A stretch of DNA of 20,981 nucleotides from Bacteroidales bacterium UBA6207 (GCA_002421995.1 DISP01000149.1:16626-37606); one strand, 5' to 3'. Shown: positions 8,944-16,573, counted from the first letter of the stretch. Notes: generated by a model not told the origin, from the letters alone. Program-made: numbers and translations.

Positions 8944-10317
8944 TCACTTCTGAATTTGTTTCATCAGCCTGTTCAAATGAAACTCAAGGCTTTCGCCAAC
9001 CGGGGGAGCCGGCGCCATTCCGATCTTCTGTCCGGGAAGCAACAGTATGATCTCCGGAAACACCTTGATATTATAGTGTTCATAAACAAGCATATCCTCG
9101 CCCGATGTAAAAACCTGCCAGTTCAAGCCGTTCTGCTTCAAAAATCCGAGGGTTGGTTTATGCACATCAGATGTTGCTATCACAATGACTTCCAGTGTAT
9201 TGCCATACTTTGAAACGAGATCATTGAGGTCAGTTATTGTTTTTTTACATACTTCACAAGCATTCCTGACAAAAACCAAAATCCTGATCTTATCAGTTTC
9301 GGAAAGCTGTTTTTCTTTTCCGTTTATGTCAAAAAGATTCAGTGCAGGAGCCGGAGTTCCGGGCATCAGATGACGCCTTGCCACCAAAATATTACCGGCA
9401 ATTCGTCTGTGTTCCCTAATTGGCGATTCCTTCCTAAACTGTTCAAGCACAGCATCAACAGTGCCTGAATAGAAAGAAGGATTGTAGTAGTTGAAATTTA
9501 AATGCATCAACACCACCAACTCGCGAAGTTGGGCATCGCCGCTGAATAAATCATCTTTTGCAATGTATTTCAGCAAAGGTTTCATTCCTTCGGCACAGGC
9601 ATTTGCAAAGCCATCCATATTTGTTGCTTTACTCGTCGTTAAAAAATAATCGCCAAAATACTGCTCCAGCATGGCCATATATTCCGGATTACGATAGCCG
9701 ACTGCCCTTTTTTCAAAAAAGCGGGCGAAGATTTGTTGTGGTGTAAGTTTGCGGATTGGCGACTCCACTGAGGCAAGCTTCCAATAGTTGTAGTCGTTCA
9801 AAAACGGACTGCTCAAGGACGGAATACTATTTTTCACCGAAACAGCCAAACTGTCGAGATAGTCGGTGCGACCCGAACGTAATGCAAGATTAAACTTTTT
9901 GACAACGAAAGCATTGTAAATAAAATTCACCATTTCATATTGCTGCTGCAAGCCATCGTCACTTGCGTTTTTAATTTCAAGCCGCAAAGGTTGCGGGTCA
10001 AAATAAGAAGTATTGTTTTCGCCATTCAGCGTAAGCGCCAGGATATAGGATGCACCCGGACTCAGAAGCAGACCTGTCTTATTCATTCCAATGGCAATTT
10101 GCCCAAATTCGGGCTGCTCCAATTGAAAACGAAGCTCAAAACTGCCCTTAAAATCGGTGATGGTGCCAGCAAAAACACTGTCCTGCATTGACACATAATC
10201 TTTTGGGATGAGGATTCTGACTTGCTTGCCCGGCAAAACCGAACTGCCTTTGATCACAACATTTTGAGCAAACAGAACGGATGTAAACAAACTAAGTAAA
10301 ACAAGAAAATAGCGCAT
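8944..10317 (-). CDS. Secreted TlpA-like thioredoxin-fold protein
   Basis: A 457-residue protein with a signal peptide (MRYFLVLLSLFTSVLFAQ, likely cut after FAQ). The first third is beta-rich and resembles the DUF4369-type domain that precedes many Bacteroidota thioredoxins; the middle is helical; the last 140 residues form a thioredoxin/AhpC-TSA domain starting at MPGTPAPALNLFDINGK. The redox motif is C354-E-V-C357, and the VFPEI segment supplies the cis-proline loop. Such proteins act in the periplasm as disulfide reductases or isomerases, in some cases for cytochrome c maturation; the substrate here is unknown. It starts 30 bp after the coaD stop on the same strand, so the two may share a transcript. 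The E-V pair between the cysteines is less usual than the CPPC of classic TlpA/ResA. Confidence 0.82.
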   Translation of the reverse strand: MRYFLVLLSLFTSVLFAQNVVIKGSSVLPGKQVRILIPKDYVSMQDSVFAGTITDFKGSFELRFQLEQPEFGQIAIGMNKTGLLLSPGASYILALTLNGENNTSYFDPQPLRLEIKNASDDGLQQQYEMVNFIYNAFVVKKFNLALRSGRTDYLDSLAVSVKNSIPSLSSPFLNDYNYWKLASVESPIRKLTPQQIFARFFEKRAVGYRNPEYMAMLEQYFGDYFLTTSKATNMDGFANACAEGMKPLLKYIAKDDLFSGDAQLRELVVLMHLNFNYYNPSFYSGTVDAVLEQFRKESPIREHRRIAGNILVARRHLMPGTPAPALNLFDINGKEKQLSETDKIRILVFVRNACEVCKKTITDLNDLVSKYGNTLEVIVIATSDVHKPTLGFLKQNGLNWQVFTSGEDMLVYEHYNIKVFPEIILLLPGQKIGMAPAPPVGESLEFHLNRLMKQIQK

Positions 10318-10347
10318 GAAAGATATTTTGAAAAGAACGCCGTCATG

Positions 10348-10812
10348 TTAATCATATTGCAATTGAATTCCATCCGGAATAAAACTGCTCACATCGCCAC
10401 CATTTTTAAATACATCCCTTACAATTCCGGAAGTCACCGGAGTCAATTCGGGAGAAGTAAGCAGAAAGACGGTTTCAACATCGGGCAATAACAACTTATT
10501 CACCTGCCCAATTCCCCTTTCGAACTCAAAATCTGCCGATGTTCGAAGCCCGCGCAGGATAAAACCGGCATTCGACTTTCTACAATAATCAACCGTAAGT
10601 CCTTCATATACTGCCACTTTCACCTGAGGATAATCTCTGAAAACATATTCGATCCAGGAAAGTCGCTTTTCGATCGAAAAGAAATAGTTCTTCTGAGAGT
10701 TTGTTCCAATTGCCACAATTATCTCATCAAACATGCTCAGTGCACGCAACACCAAAGCTTCGTGCCCACGCGTTATCGGATCGAATGACCCTGGAAATAC
10801 TGCTCTTTTCAT
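10348..10812 (-). CDS. coaD: Phosphopantetheine adenylyltransferase
   Basis: A 154-residue enzyme that transfers AMP from ATP to 4'-phosphopantetheine to make dephospho-CoA, the fourth step of coenzyme A synthesis. The nucleotidyltransferase signature is clear: GSFDPITRGH, with T14-R-G-H17 as the TxGH motif. RGLRTSADFEFE and the later TPVTSGIVRDVFKNGGDVSSFIP segment are the conserved substrate and ATP-binding regions of the family. Length is normal (about 155-165). The ATG at 10812 is taken as the start; a TTG one codon upstream is possible but adds nothing. It lies 106 bp after the Nudix gene stop on the same strand and 30 bp before the TlpA-like gene. I see no full TAnnTTTG box in the 106-bp gap (CAAAATTC at 10859-10866 is one base off on the minus strand). 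Confidence 0.97.
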   Translation of the reverse strand: MKRAVFPGSFDPITRGHEALVLRALSMFDEIIVAIGTNSQKNYFFSIEKRLSWIEYVFRDYPQVKVAVYEGLTVDYCRKSNAGFILRGLRTSADFEFERGIGQVNKLLLPDVETVFLLTSPELTPVTSGIVRDVFKNGGDVSSFIPDGIQLQYD

Positions 10813-10918
10813 CAACTGTAATTTTTTATACTGATACCTGCAGGATGGGCCTTCGCAGCAAAATTCGGTTTATGATGGCTATGACCCTGCTTCTATTAAA
10901 AGTTGCGTTCAAAATCTT

Positions 10919-11518
10919 TTAAATTAAATGTCCCAGAACTTCATGTACTGAACGGTATGTTCGCGACAAAATGTCAGGGAGCTTTTCTGCCGAAATCCAT
11001 TCAGCACGTACAATTCCTTCCGAGAGCTGCGGTTGTGGCACTTTATCGCCCTTGTATTGCATCTCAAACCAGCAGCTGTGCTTCAGATGCCATTTTCCTT
11101 TCAGAAAATAGCAATGCCATGTATCTGGCAGAGGCTTGATCACCAGTAATTTATCAAGACCGGTTTCTTCTTCAACCTCCCGGAGGGCCGTCTGCAAGTG
11201 TACCTCTCCCGGATCAACATGCCCCTTGGGCAGGTCCCAGAAATCATTCCGAAAGATAAACAAGGTTTCGTTATTGTGATTTTTCACCACGCCACCCGCG
11301 GCTTCCACCTGAACCATGGAAGGCATCCAGGCCTTAAAGAATAATGCCGGCGAAGATGCGCTTCTGACATGAAGGTCCTCTTTTCTGACACCTGTGAGCC
11401 AATCATATAAAAGCGCCGAAGATGGTTCCGAAATTTTAGAACCAAAGTGCAAATCATCAGATTGCCTGTCCTCTCTCATCAATTTGATGCTCCTCGATTC
11501 ACAAAAAACTTTATACAT
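10919..11518 (-). CDS. Nudix hydrolase
   Basis: A 199-residue protein with a perfect Nudix box: G99, E105, R113, E114, E117, E118, G120 (pattern GX5EX7REUXEEXGU), the metal and diphosphate-binding site of enzymes that cleave nucleoside diphosphates linked to another group. WDLPKGHVDPGE is typical of ADP-ribose or ADP-sugar-type members, but the substrate cannot be assigned. An N-terminal region of about 70 residues precedes the domain, beginning MYKVFCESRSIKL, a start I recall from Bacteroidota members of this family. That makes the ATG at 11518 the best start; an ATG at 11527 would add MGQ and overlap the pyrE ATG on the other strand. pyrE diverges 7 bp away, so any promoter for this gene must lie inside pyrE. 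Confidence 0.88.
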   Translation of the reverse strand: MYKVFCESRSIKLMREDRQSDDLHFGSKISEPSSALLYDWLTGVRKEDLHVRSASSPALFFKAWMPSMVQVEAAGGVVKNHNNETLFIFRNDFWDLPKGHVDPGEVHLQTALREVEEETGLDKLLVIKPLPDTWHCYFLKGKWHLKHSCWFEMQYKGDKVPQPQLSEGIVRAEWISAEKLPDILSRTYRSVHEVLGHLI

Positions 11519-11521
11519 TTG
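11514..11521 (+). promoter_or_regulatory. Possible -7 box for pyrE, implying a leaderless transcript
   Basis: TACATTTG matches TAnnTTTG and ends 4 nt before the pyrE ATG at 11526. If it is a real -7 box, transcription would begin at or next to the start codon and the mRNA would be leaderless. It overlaps the Nudix start codon. No TTG stands at the normal upstream spacing, so a chance match is quite possible. Confidence 0.3.
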
Positions 11522-11525
11522 CCCC

Positions 11526-12182
11526 ATGAATAATAATGATCAATCAACATTAGCCCTCGCAGGATTTCTTTTGCAAATTAAAGCAATTAAACTTAATCCC
11601 ACCAAACCATTTACCTGGGCATCAGGATTAAAAAGTCCGATCTATTGCGACAACCGCATCACACTATCCTATCCAAAAATCAGGACACATATCCGTCAGG
11701 AATTTGTTAGGCTGATACTCGAAAAATACGAAAAGCCTGACCTTATTGCCGGTGTTGCCACAGGAGGCATAGCTCAGGGCGCGCTCGTGGCGCAGGAGCT
11801 CGGCTTGCCTTTTGCGTATGTGCGCAGCGAAAAAAAATCGCACGGACTCACAAATCTCATCGAAGGGGTGGTTGAGGCAGGACAATCAGTTGTTGTGATC
11901 GAAGACCTCATCTCGACAGGTGGCAGCAGCCTCAAAGCTATTGAAGCCCTGCGCGAAAAAGGTGCAATCGTCAAAGGCATGATGGCCATTTTCACTTACG
12001 GAATGCAATCAAGTGCCGAGGCTTTCCGAAGTGCAGCCTGCGAGCTAACTACACTCACCGACTTCGAAACATTGCTTGCAAAGGCTATTGACGAAAATTA
12101 TATCAACGAACAGGAACAAGCCTCACTGATCGAATGGAAACAGGATCCTAAAGCATGGAGCGACAAACACTTAAATCTCTAA
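11526..12182 (+). CDS. pyrE: Orotate phosphoribosyltransferase
   Basis: A 218-residue enzyme that joins orotate to PRPP to form orotidine 5'-monophosphate in pyrimidine synthesis. The N-terminal region has FTWASGLKSPIYCDNR, the orotate-binding segment; residues 100-107 (RSEKKSHG) form the flexible catalytic loop with the lysines and histidine; residues 122-134 (VVVIEDLISTGGS) are the PRPP-binding signature with the paired acids E126 and D127. The start at 11526 leaves a short lead before the conserved LLQIKAIKL segment, as in relatives; an ATG at 11394 in the same frame would add 44 unrelated residues lying over the Nudix gene. The SRPBCC gene begins 4 bp after the stop, so the two are probably co-transcribed. 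The family-type end of the chain (EWKQDPKAWS) is complete. Confidence 0.96.
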   Translation: MNNNDQSTLALAGFLLQIKAIKLNPTKPFTWASGLKSPIYCDNRITLSYPKIRTHIRQEFVRLILEKYEKPDLIAGVATGGIAQGALVAQELGLPFAYVRSEKKSHGLTNLIEGVVEAGQSVVVIEDLISTGGSSLKAIEALREKGAIVKGMMAIFTYGMQSSAEAFRSAACELTTLTDFETLLAKAIDENYINEQEQASLIEWKQDPKAWSDKHLNL

Positions 12183-12186
12183 TCTC

Positions 12187-12585
12187 ATGAATATATCAAG
12201 CAACTGGAAAGAAATAAAAGGCAACACCAACCAGGTGTATGATTTTGCAAGCGACCTTACAAATATGGGTGGTTTGATGCCTGAACAGGTTGTCAACTGG
12301 CAAGCCGAAAAAGACAAATGCTCCTTCACGGTAAAAGGAATGACCAGCCTGAGTTTACGTATTGAAGAACAAATCCCGGGCAAAAGACTTCGTCTTGTAC
12401 CCGATGGAAAATCACCATTCGACTTTGAACTCCTGCTCCACCTGCGCGAAAAAACCACTGCAAGTTGTGAAGCCATGGTTGAAGTTTCTGCAGAGCTTAA
12501 CCCGATGCTTGCCATGATGGCCAAACGACCACTGCAAAACCTTGTTGACATTATCGTGGAAAAACTGAGCCAGAAAACTTTCTGA
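12187..12585 (+). CDS. SRPBCC (START/Bet v 1-like) family protein
   Basis: A 132-residue soluble protein with no signal peptide. Its pattern fits the SRPBCC helix-grip fold: an early beta strand (WKEIKGNTNQVYDFASDLTNMGGLMP), several antiparallel strands in the middle (for example RIEEQIPGKRLRLVP and FDFELLLHLREKT), and a long C-terminal helix (KRPLQNLVDIIVEKLSQ). Such folds enclose a hydrophobic pocket and bind lipids or other small ligands, but no ligand or reaction can be read here. It starts 4 bp after pyrE and ends 4 bp before the convergent birA stop. I recall that a gene of this type often follows pyrE in Bacteroidota, which suggests a core but undefined role. Confidence 0.8.
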   Translation: MNISSNWKEIKGNTNQVYDFASDLTNMGGLMPEQVVNWQAEKDKCSFTVKGMTSLSLRIEEQIPGKRLRLVPDGKSPFDFELLLHLREKTTASCEAMVEVSAELNPMLAMMAKRPLQNLVDIIVEKLSQKTF

Positions 12586-12589
12586 TACC

Positions 12590-13327
12590 TCAGTGGATAA
12601 AAACTATTTCCTTTAGATCAAATTCCATTACGTCGCCATCATCTGTTTTCAGCCGGAGGTGCCCGTATGCATTTACTCCGGTGATTGTACCGCTTATCTG
12701 ATCTTTGCTCACCAGATAATTCCGTTTCTCATTGTAATACAATAGATTAGTCAAATAGTCTTCGTGTATTTTTTCGCGCGAGAATCGAAATTCATTGATC
12801 TTTGAGGCAAAAACCACTAAAAAAACATCCAAAACATCCTCCACTTTCACCGCTTCACCGAGCAATTGTTTCATCGAAACCGGGTTTGGAATGGATTGAG
12901 GAAAGTTTTGTTCGTTAATATTTAGACCGATGCCAACGATGGTTAATTCAATTTCCCGTCCCTGTATCAGATTGGAAATGAGGATGCCTGCAATTTTTTG
13001 ATCGCGGCAATAAATGTCGTTTGGCCATTTAATAAAGAGCTTTTCATTTTCTAAAAACTGCCCAACTGTTTCGAGCAAAGCCAACGAAACAATTTTTGTA
13101 AGCTCAAACTGCTCCTCAGGTCGCAAAAAGTCAGGCTTAAAACCAAGACTAAGCAAAAGGTTTTTTCCGTCTGAACTAAACCACATGTTTTGCTCAAGAC
13201 CCTTACCTGCTGTCTGAAAAGCAGCTGTGACACAAACCGGCTTACGGACAGCATTGTTCATGTACATTTCGTGCACAACTTTGTTGGTTGAATCGGCCAC
13301 TTGCAAAACAATTCTTTCAAAATTCAT
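12590..13327 (-). CDS. birA: Biotin-[acetyl-CoA-carboxylase] ligase, catalytic domain only
   Basis: A 245-residue biotin protein ligase that activates biotin with ATP and attaches it to the carrier domain of biotin enzymes such as acetyl-CoA carboxylase. It lacks the N-terminal helix-turn-helix of E. coli BirA, so it should not act as a repressor. Visible: DSTNK near residue 12, KWPNDIY at residues 100-106, the catalytic K111 in KIAGIL, and GIGLNIN near 132. A small C-terminal SH3-like domain (SGTITGVNAYGHLRLKTDDGDV) is present. The adenylate-binding loop, GRGRRG in E. coli, reads GKGLEQ (41-46), so a leucine is at the place of Arg118. The gene converges on the SRPBCC gene and diverges from rsfS. 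Confidence 0.93.
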   Translation of the reverse strand: MNFERIVLQVADSTNKVVHEMYMNNAVRKPVCVTAAFQTAGKGLEQNMWFSSDGKNLLLSLGFKPDFLRPEEQFELTKIVSLALLETVGQFLENEKLFIKWPNDIYCRDQKIAGILISNLIQGREIELTIVGIGLNINEQNFPQSIPNPVSMKQLLGEAVKVEDVLDVFLVVFASKINEFRFSREKIHEDYLTNLLYYNEKRNYLVSKDQISGTITGVNAYGHLRLKTDDGDVMEFDLKEIVFIH

Positions 13328-13343
13328 TTAAGAGATTTTGCAA

Positions 13344-13351
13344 CAAAGCTA
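13344..13351 (-). promoter_or_regulatory. Possible -7 box of the birA promoter
   Basis: Minus-strand TAGCTTTG matches TAnnTTTG and ends 16 nt before the birA ATG. No TTG element is found at normal spacing. It shares the 117-bp divergent gap with the rsfS promoter. Confidence 0.4.
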
Positions 13352-13366
13352 AAACTAAATTCGCGA

Positions 13367-13381
13367 CTGACCTTTTGTCAG
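13367..13381. repeat. Inverted repeat CTGAC-N5-GTCAG between birA and rsfS
   Basis: A perfect 5-bp inverted repeat with a 5-nt centre (CTTTT) lies midway in the birA/rsfS divergent gap, 10 bp upstream of the rsfS TTTG element and 15 bp upstream of the birA -7 box. It could be an operator for either promoter or simply a chance hairpin. Confidence 0.35.
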
Positions 13382-13391
13382 CAAAATGCTA

Positions 13392-13425
13392 TTTGTAGGT
13401 CTTGAACCAAAAATGCCTAATTTTG
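13392..13425 (+). promoter_or_regulatory. Promoter of the rsfS-ftsH-LUD unit
   Basis: TTTG (13392-13395) and TAATTTTG (13418-13425) are separated by 22 nt, within the 17-23 nt range of the two-part Bacteroidota promoter. The -7 box ends 19 nt before the chosen rsfS ATG. Both elements and the position in a divergent gap make this one of the best promoters in the window. Confidence 0.6.
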
Positions 13426-13444
13426 TTGTTTGATTTATTTAACA

Positions 13445-13825
13445 ATGAGAAAACGTCATCAGATCGAAAACACGCCGGAAGTGCTCAAAACCATCATCCA
13501 AACCATTCAGGACAAAAAAGGAAGTGATATTATCAGCCTCAATTTAAAGAAGATACACGCTGCTGTAACTGATTATTTTGTCATTTGTCATGCGCCGAGC
13601 CGCACACAGGTTGTTGCTATTGCCGGCCACATTGTGGACGAAGTGAGCATAAAATGCGGACAAAGACCCTACAACAAAGAGGGTTTTGAAAACGCGGAAT
13701 GGATTTTGATTGACTATGTGGACGTTGTCGTACATGTTTTTTTGGATAGTACGCGGAATTTCTATCAGCTTGAACGTTTGTGGGCCGATGCAGAAAAAAC
13801 AGTTTACGACGACGAAGCGAAATAA
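13445..13825 (+). CDS. rsfS: Ribosomal silencing factor RsfS
   Basis: A 126-residue protein of the Iojap/RsfS family, which binds ribosomal protein uL14 on the 50S subunit and blocks subunit joining when cells slow growth. Recognisable segments are DIISLNLKKIHAAVTDYFVIC, APSRTQVVAIAGHIVDEV, and near the end GFENAEWILIDYVDVVVHVF, which match the family's D-YFVI, S-x-x-Q-x-x-AIA and W-x-L-D-x-x-D-V-V-H-x-F patterns. The ATG at 13445 is preferred over a TTG at 13430, because the longer form would begin only about 5 nt after the -7 box. ftsH starts 20 bp after the stop, so the two are in one operon. Length is normal. Confidence 0.93.
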   Translation: MRKRHQIENTPEVLKTIIQTIQDKKGSDIISLNLKKIHAAVTDYFVICHAPSRTQVVAIAGHIVDEVSIKCGQRPYNKEGFENAEWILIDYVDVVVHVFLDSTRNFYQLERLWADAEKTVYDDEAK

Positions 13826-13845
13826 CTAAAGAACGATAAAAATAA

Positions 13846-15870
13846 ATGAGCAAAGAAAAAAACGAAAAACCGCTCCTTCCAAAGACTCCTAAAAGTGATG
13901 ATCAAAAATCAAAATTTAGTTTTTATTGGGTTTATGGATTATTGGCAGTGATTTTTATTGGGCTTCAATTCTATAGCTGGGACACAGGCACCAAAAGAAT
14001 CGAAAAAGGAGAACTGCTTAAAATGTTGCAGGAGCAGGATGTGGATAGCATCATTCTCGTAAACAAGGAATCAGCCGAGATTTTTGTCAAGGCCGAAAGA
14101 TTAAGCAAATACAAAGGTGAAGACGGAAAGCCAAAGAGCAAAAAAGTGACTTTTGGCGTTAGTCAGCCGGATTTTTTATACCAGATTGGTGAAGTTGGTA
14201 CATTCGAAGATGACCTGAGACGCGCGCAGGAAGGCATCAGCAATCCTGTTTTCGCAAAGATAGTAAGCAGAAGAAACTGGACCACCGAAATACTTGGCTG
14301 GATTCTGCCCGTACTTCTGCTTGTCGGCGTTTGGTTTTTCATCATGCGGATGATGAGTCGCGGAGCCGGTGGAGCCGGTGGACAAATCTTTAACATCGGG
14401 AAATCAAAAGCGCAGCTCTTTGACAAAAACACCAATGTAAATGTCACCTTTAAAGATGTGGCAGGCCTCGAGGAAGCCAAAGTTGAGATCATGGAAATTG
14501 TTGACTTTCTCAAAAATCCCGACAAATACACCAAGCTGGGCGGCAAGATTCCAAAAGGCGTATTGTTGGTGGGCCCTCCCGGTACAGGTAAAACACTGTT
14601 GGCTAAATCAGTAGCCGGTGAAGCTCATGTGCCTTTCTTCTCGATTTCAGGTTCTGACTTTGTGGAAATGTTTGTTGGTGTCGGCGCTTCACGTGTGCGC
14701 GACCTCTTCAAGCAGGCAAAAGAAAAGTCGCCATGCATCATCTTCATTGACGAGATTGACGCCATTGGTCGTGCAAGGGGAAAAAACCCTGCAACAGGCG
14801 CCAATGATGAACGCGAAAACACATTGAACCAACTACTTACCGAAATGGATGGTTTTGGCACCAACTCAGGCGTGATTGTGCTTGCAGCCACAAACCGTGC
14901 AGATATCCTTGACCGTGCGCTGATGCGCGCCGGACGTTTCGACCGACAGATTTATGTGGAACTGCCTGACCTTGAAGGCCGTAAAGAAATTTTTGATGTT
15001 CACATGCGCCCTCTGAAACTCGATGGCAGCGTTGACAAAGATTTTCTGGCAAAACAAACACCCGGCTTCTCAGGTGCCGACATTGCAAATGTTTGTAACG
15101 AAGCAGCGCTCATCGCGGCAAGACATTCACATGAAAACATCAACAAGCAAGACTTCATGGATGCCATAGACCGTATCATCGGCGGGTTGGAGAAGAAAAA
15201 TAAAATCATCTCGGTCAGCGAGAAAAAGGTCATTGCGTTTCACGAAGCCGGTCATGCCACAGCAAGCTGGCTGCTCGAACATGCGCACCCCCTGGTAAAA
15301 GTAACCATTGTTCCCCGTGGAAAATCGCTCGGCGCTGCCTGGTATCTGCCCGAAGAACGCAGCATAACAACCTACGAGCAAATGTTTGATGAGCTTGTGG
15401 CAACTTTGGGAGGACGTGCTGCCGAACAGGTGATTTTTGGCAAAATTTCGACCGGAGCCCTGAGCGACCTCGAAAAAGTGACCAAGCAGGCTTATGCCAT
15501 GGTAACCTATTACGGCCTGAGCAAAAAAGTTGGAAACATCAGTTTTTATGACTCCACCGGACAACAGGAATTTGCTTTTAGCAAGCCGTTCAGTGAAAAG
15601 ACGAATGAAGTGATTGACGAAGAGATCAGCACAATTGTGGAATCGGCTTACACCAAGGCTGTTCAAATTCTGACGGATAATCAGGACGGACTGACACAGC
15701 TTGCCAACAAACTGCTTGAAAAAGAGGTAATTTTCGGAGAAGACCTGGAACAAATCTTTGGAAAGAGACAGTGGGTTCGCGAGGAGATACCTCATGTGGT
15801 CAATGGCACTGAATACGAGCAAAAATTACCAAGCCCTGCAGCTGAAGACAACGCAGGTACATCCAACTGA
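13846..15870 (+). CDS. ftsH: ATP-dependent zinc metalloprotease FtsH
   Basis: A 674-residue inner-membrane protease that pulls out and degrades misassembled membrane proteins and some short-lived regulators. Two membrane helices flank a periplasmic domain: about residues 25-43 and about 145-167. The AAA+ domain has Walker A G243-PPGTGK-T250, the pore loop MFVG, Walker B IIFIDEID, and the second region of homology NRADILDRALMRAGRFDR. The protease domain carries the zinc site HEAGH at 466-470 with D541 as the third ligand. Typical Bacteroidota length. It follows rsfS by 20 bp and precedes the LUD gene by 19 bp. The C-terminal tail after the protease domain (from about residue 645) is short and low in complexity, as usual. 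Confidence 0.98.
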   Translation: MSKEKNEKPLLPKTPKSDDQKSKFSFYWVYGLLAVIFIGLQFYSWDTGTKRIEKGELLKMLQEQDVDSIILVNKESAEIFVKAERLSKYKGEDGKPKSKKVTFGVSQPDFLYQIGEVGTFEDDLRRAQEGISNPVFAKIVSRRNWTTEILGWILPVLLLVGVWFFIMRMMSRGAGGAGGQIFNIGKSKAQLFDKNTNVNVTFKDVAGLEEAKVEIMEIVDFLKNPDKYTKLGGKIPKGVLLVGPPGTGKTLLAKSVAGEAHVPFFSISGSDFVEMFVGVGASRVRDLFKQAKEKSPCIIFIDEIDAIGRARGKNPATGANDERENTLNQLLTEMDGFGTNSGVIVLAATNRADILDRALMRAGRFDRQIYVELPDLEGRKEIFDVHMRPLKLDGSVDKDFLAKQTPGFSGADIANVCNEAALIAARHSHENINKQDFMDAIDRIIGGLEKKNKIISVSEKKVIAFHEAGHATASWLLEHAHPLVKVTIVPRGKSLGAAWYLPEERSITTYEQMFDELVATLGGRAAEQVIFGKISTGALSDLEKVTKQAYAMVTYYGLSKKVGNISFYDSTGQQEFAFSKPFSEKTNEVIDEEISTIVESAYTKAVQILTDNQDGLTQLANKLLEKEVIFGEDLEQIFGKRQWVREEIPHVVNGTEYEQKLPSPAAEDNAGTSN

Positions 15871-15889
15871 AACATTCAATTGTTGAAGT

Positions 15890-16537
15890 ATGAAAGACGC
15901 CACCCCAAAAGAACAAATCATGAGCAAGGTCAGAAACGCGCTCATTGAAAAAACAGAAAACCCGTATGCTGAAAACGAGGTAAACCTTGAAGTGATCCGC
16001 GAAACCGACCCCAACGATGAAGCCGAAGTTGCTTTTGCGCAAGAATTGATCGCTGTGGGCGGCAATTTTATATATTGTGAAAACGAGCACGATTTTATGG
16101 ACAACCTGGCCGACCTGATGCAGGACAGAAGCTGGCCATCAATTTGGTGCCAAAACGATCGAATCGTTCAACTGCTCCATACCGCCGAGATTCCGCATTT
16201 CAAAGAACCCGCCGGCGATGAAAACCCATTGGTTGGATTGACTTCGTGTGAAAAACTCGTTTCGCGCAGCGGAAGCATCCTTGTTTCCGATGCCGAAGTA
16301 AGCCACCGCGGTGCCTTTTCATTTCCTGACATTCACCTTGTTCTGGCTTATAATTCGCAAGTGACTGCCACAATAAAATCTGCACTTGCCGGCATTAAAA
16401 ACAAATACAACGGAAGCATTCCATCACAGCTCACCTTCATTACAGGCCCCAGCCGCACTGCCGACATCGAAAAAACCCTGGTCAAAGGTGCTCATGGCCC
16501 CAAAGAGCTGTTCGTGTTTCTGATTGACGATTTTTAA
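15890..16537 (+). CDS. LUD (LutC/YkgG-like) domain protein
   Basis: A 215-residue soluble protein of the LUD family. The C-terminal half shows the family marks: SGSILVSDAEVSHRGAFSFPDIHLVLA and TGPSRTADIEKTLVKGAHGPKELFVFLID. LutC, the best known relative, is part of the LutABC lactate oxidation complex, but no lutA or lutB-like iron-sulfur gene is present here, so a role in lactate use is not supported by context. Instead it sits between ftsH (19 bp upstream) and cdsA (67 bp downstream), a position that I recall as common in Bacteroidota. Its function there is unknown. No signal peptide or membrane segment is seen. Confidence 0.85.
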   Translation: MKDATPKEQIMSKVRNALIEKTENPYAENEVNLEVIRETDPNDEAEVAFAQELIAVGGNFIYCENEHDFMDNLADLMQDRSWPSIWCQNDRIVQLLHTAEIPHFKEPAGDENPLVGLTSCEKLVSRSGSILVSDAEVSHRGAFSFPDIHLVLAYNSQVTATIKSALAGIKNKYNGSIPSQLTFITGPSRTADIEKTLVKGAHGPKELFVFLIDDF

Positions 16538-16541
16538 ATCG

Positions 16542-16573
16542 TTGCTTTTCAATGCTAATTTTTAATATGTTTG
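16542..16573 (+). promoter_or_regulatory. Promoter of cdsA-psd
   Basis: TTG (16542-16544) and TATGTTTG (16566-16573) are separated by 21 nt, a good fit to the two-part Bacteroidota promoter. It lies just after the LUD stop and would give a leader of about 25 nt before the cdsA ATG at 16605, so phospholipid genes can be expressed apart from ftsH. Confidence 0.6.

Noticed and set aside
11394..11525. An upstream in-frame ATG that would extend pyrE by 44 residues
   Set aside because: The added stretch lies over the start of the Nudix gene on the other strand, is not protein-like for this family, and the normal conserved start of PyrE lies just after the ATG at 11526.
12583..12592. A shared terminator between the convergent SRPBCC and birA genes
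   Set aside because: The two stops are only 4 bp apart and I found no clear stem-loop with a T-run around them.
15127..15822. A 231-codon open frame on the minus strand
   Set aside because: It lies wholly opposite the protease domain of ftsH, has no motif I recognise, and reads as a shadow of the ftsH codons.
15890..16537. A lactate-utilisation (LutABC) operon
   Set aside because: Only a LUD-type gene is present; the neighbouring genes are ftsH and cdsA, with no iron-sulfur LutA or LutB partner.
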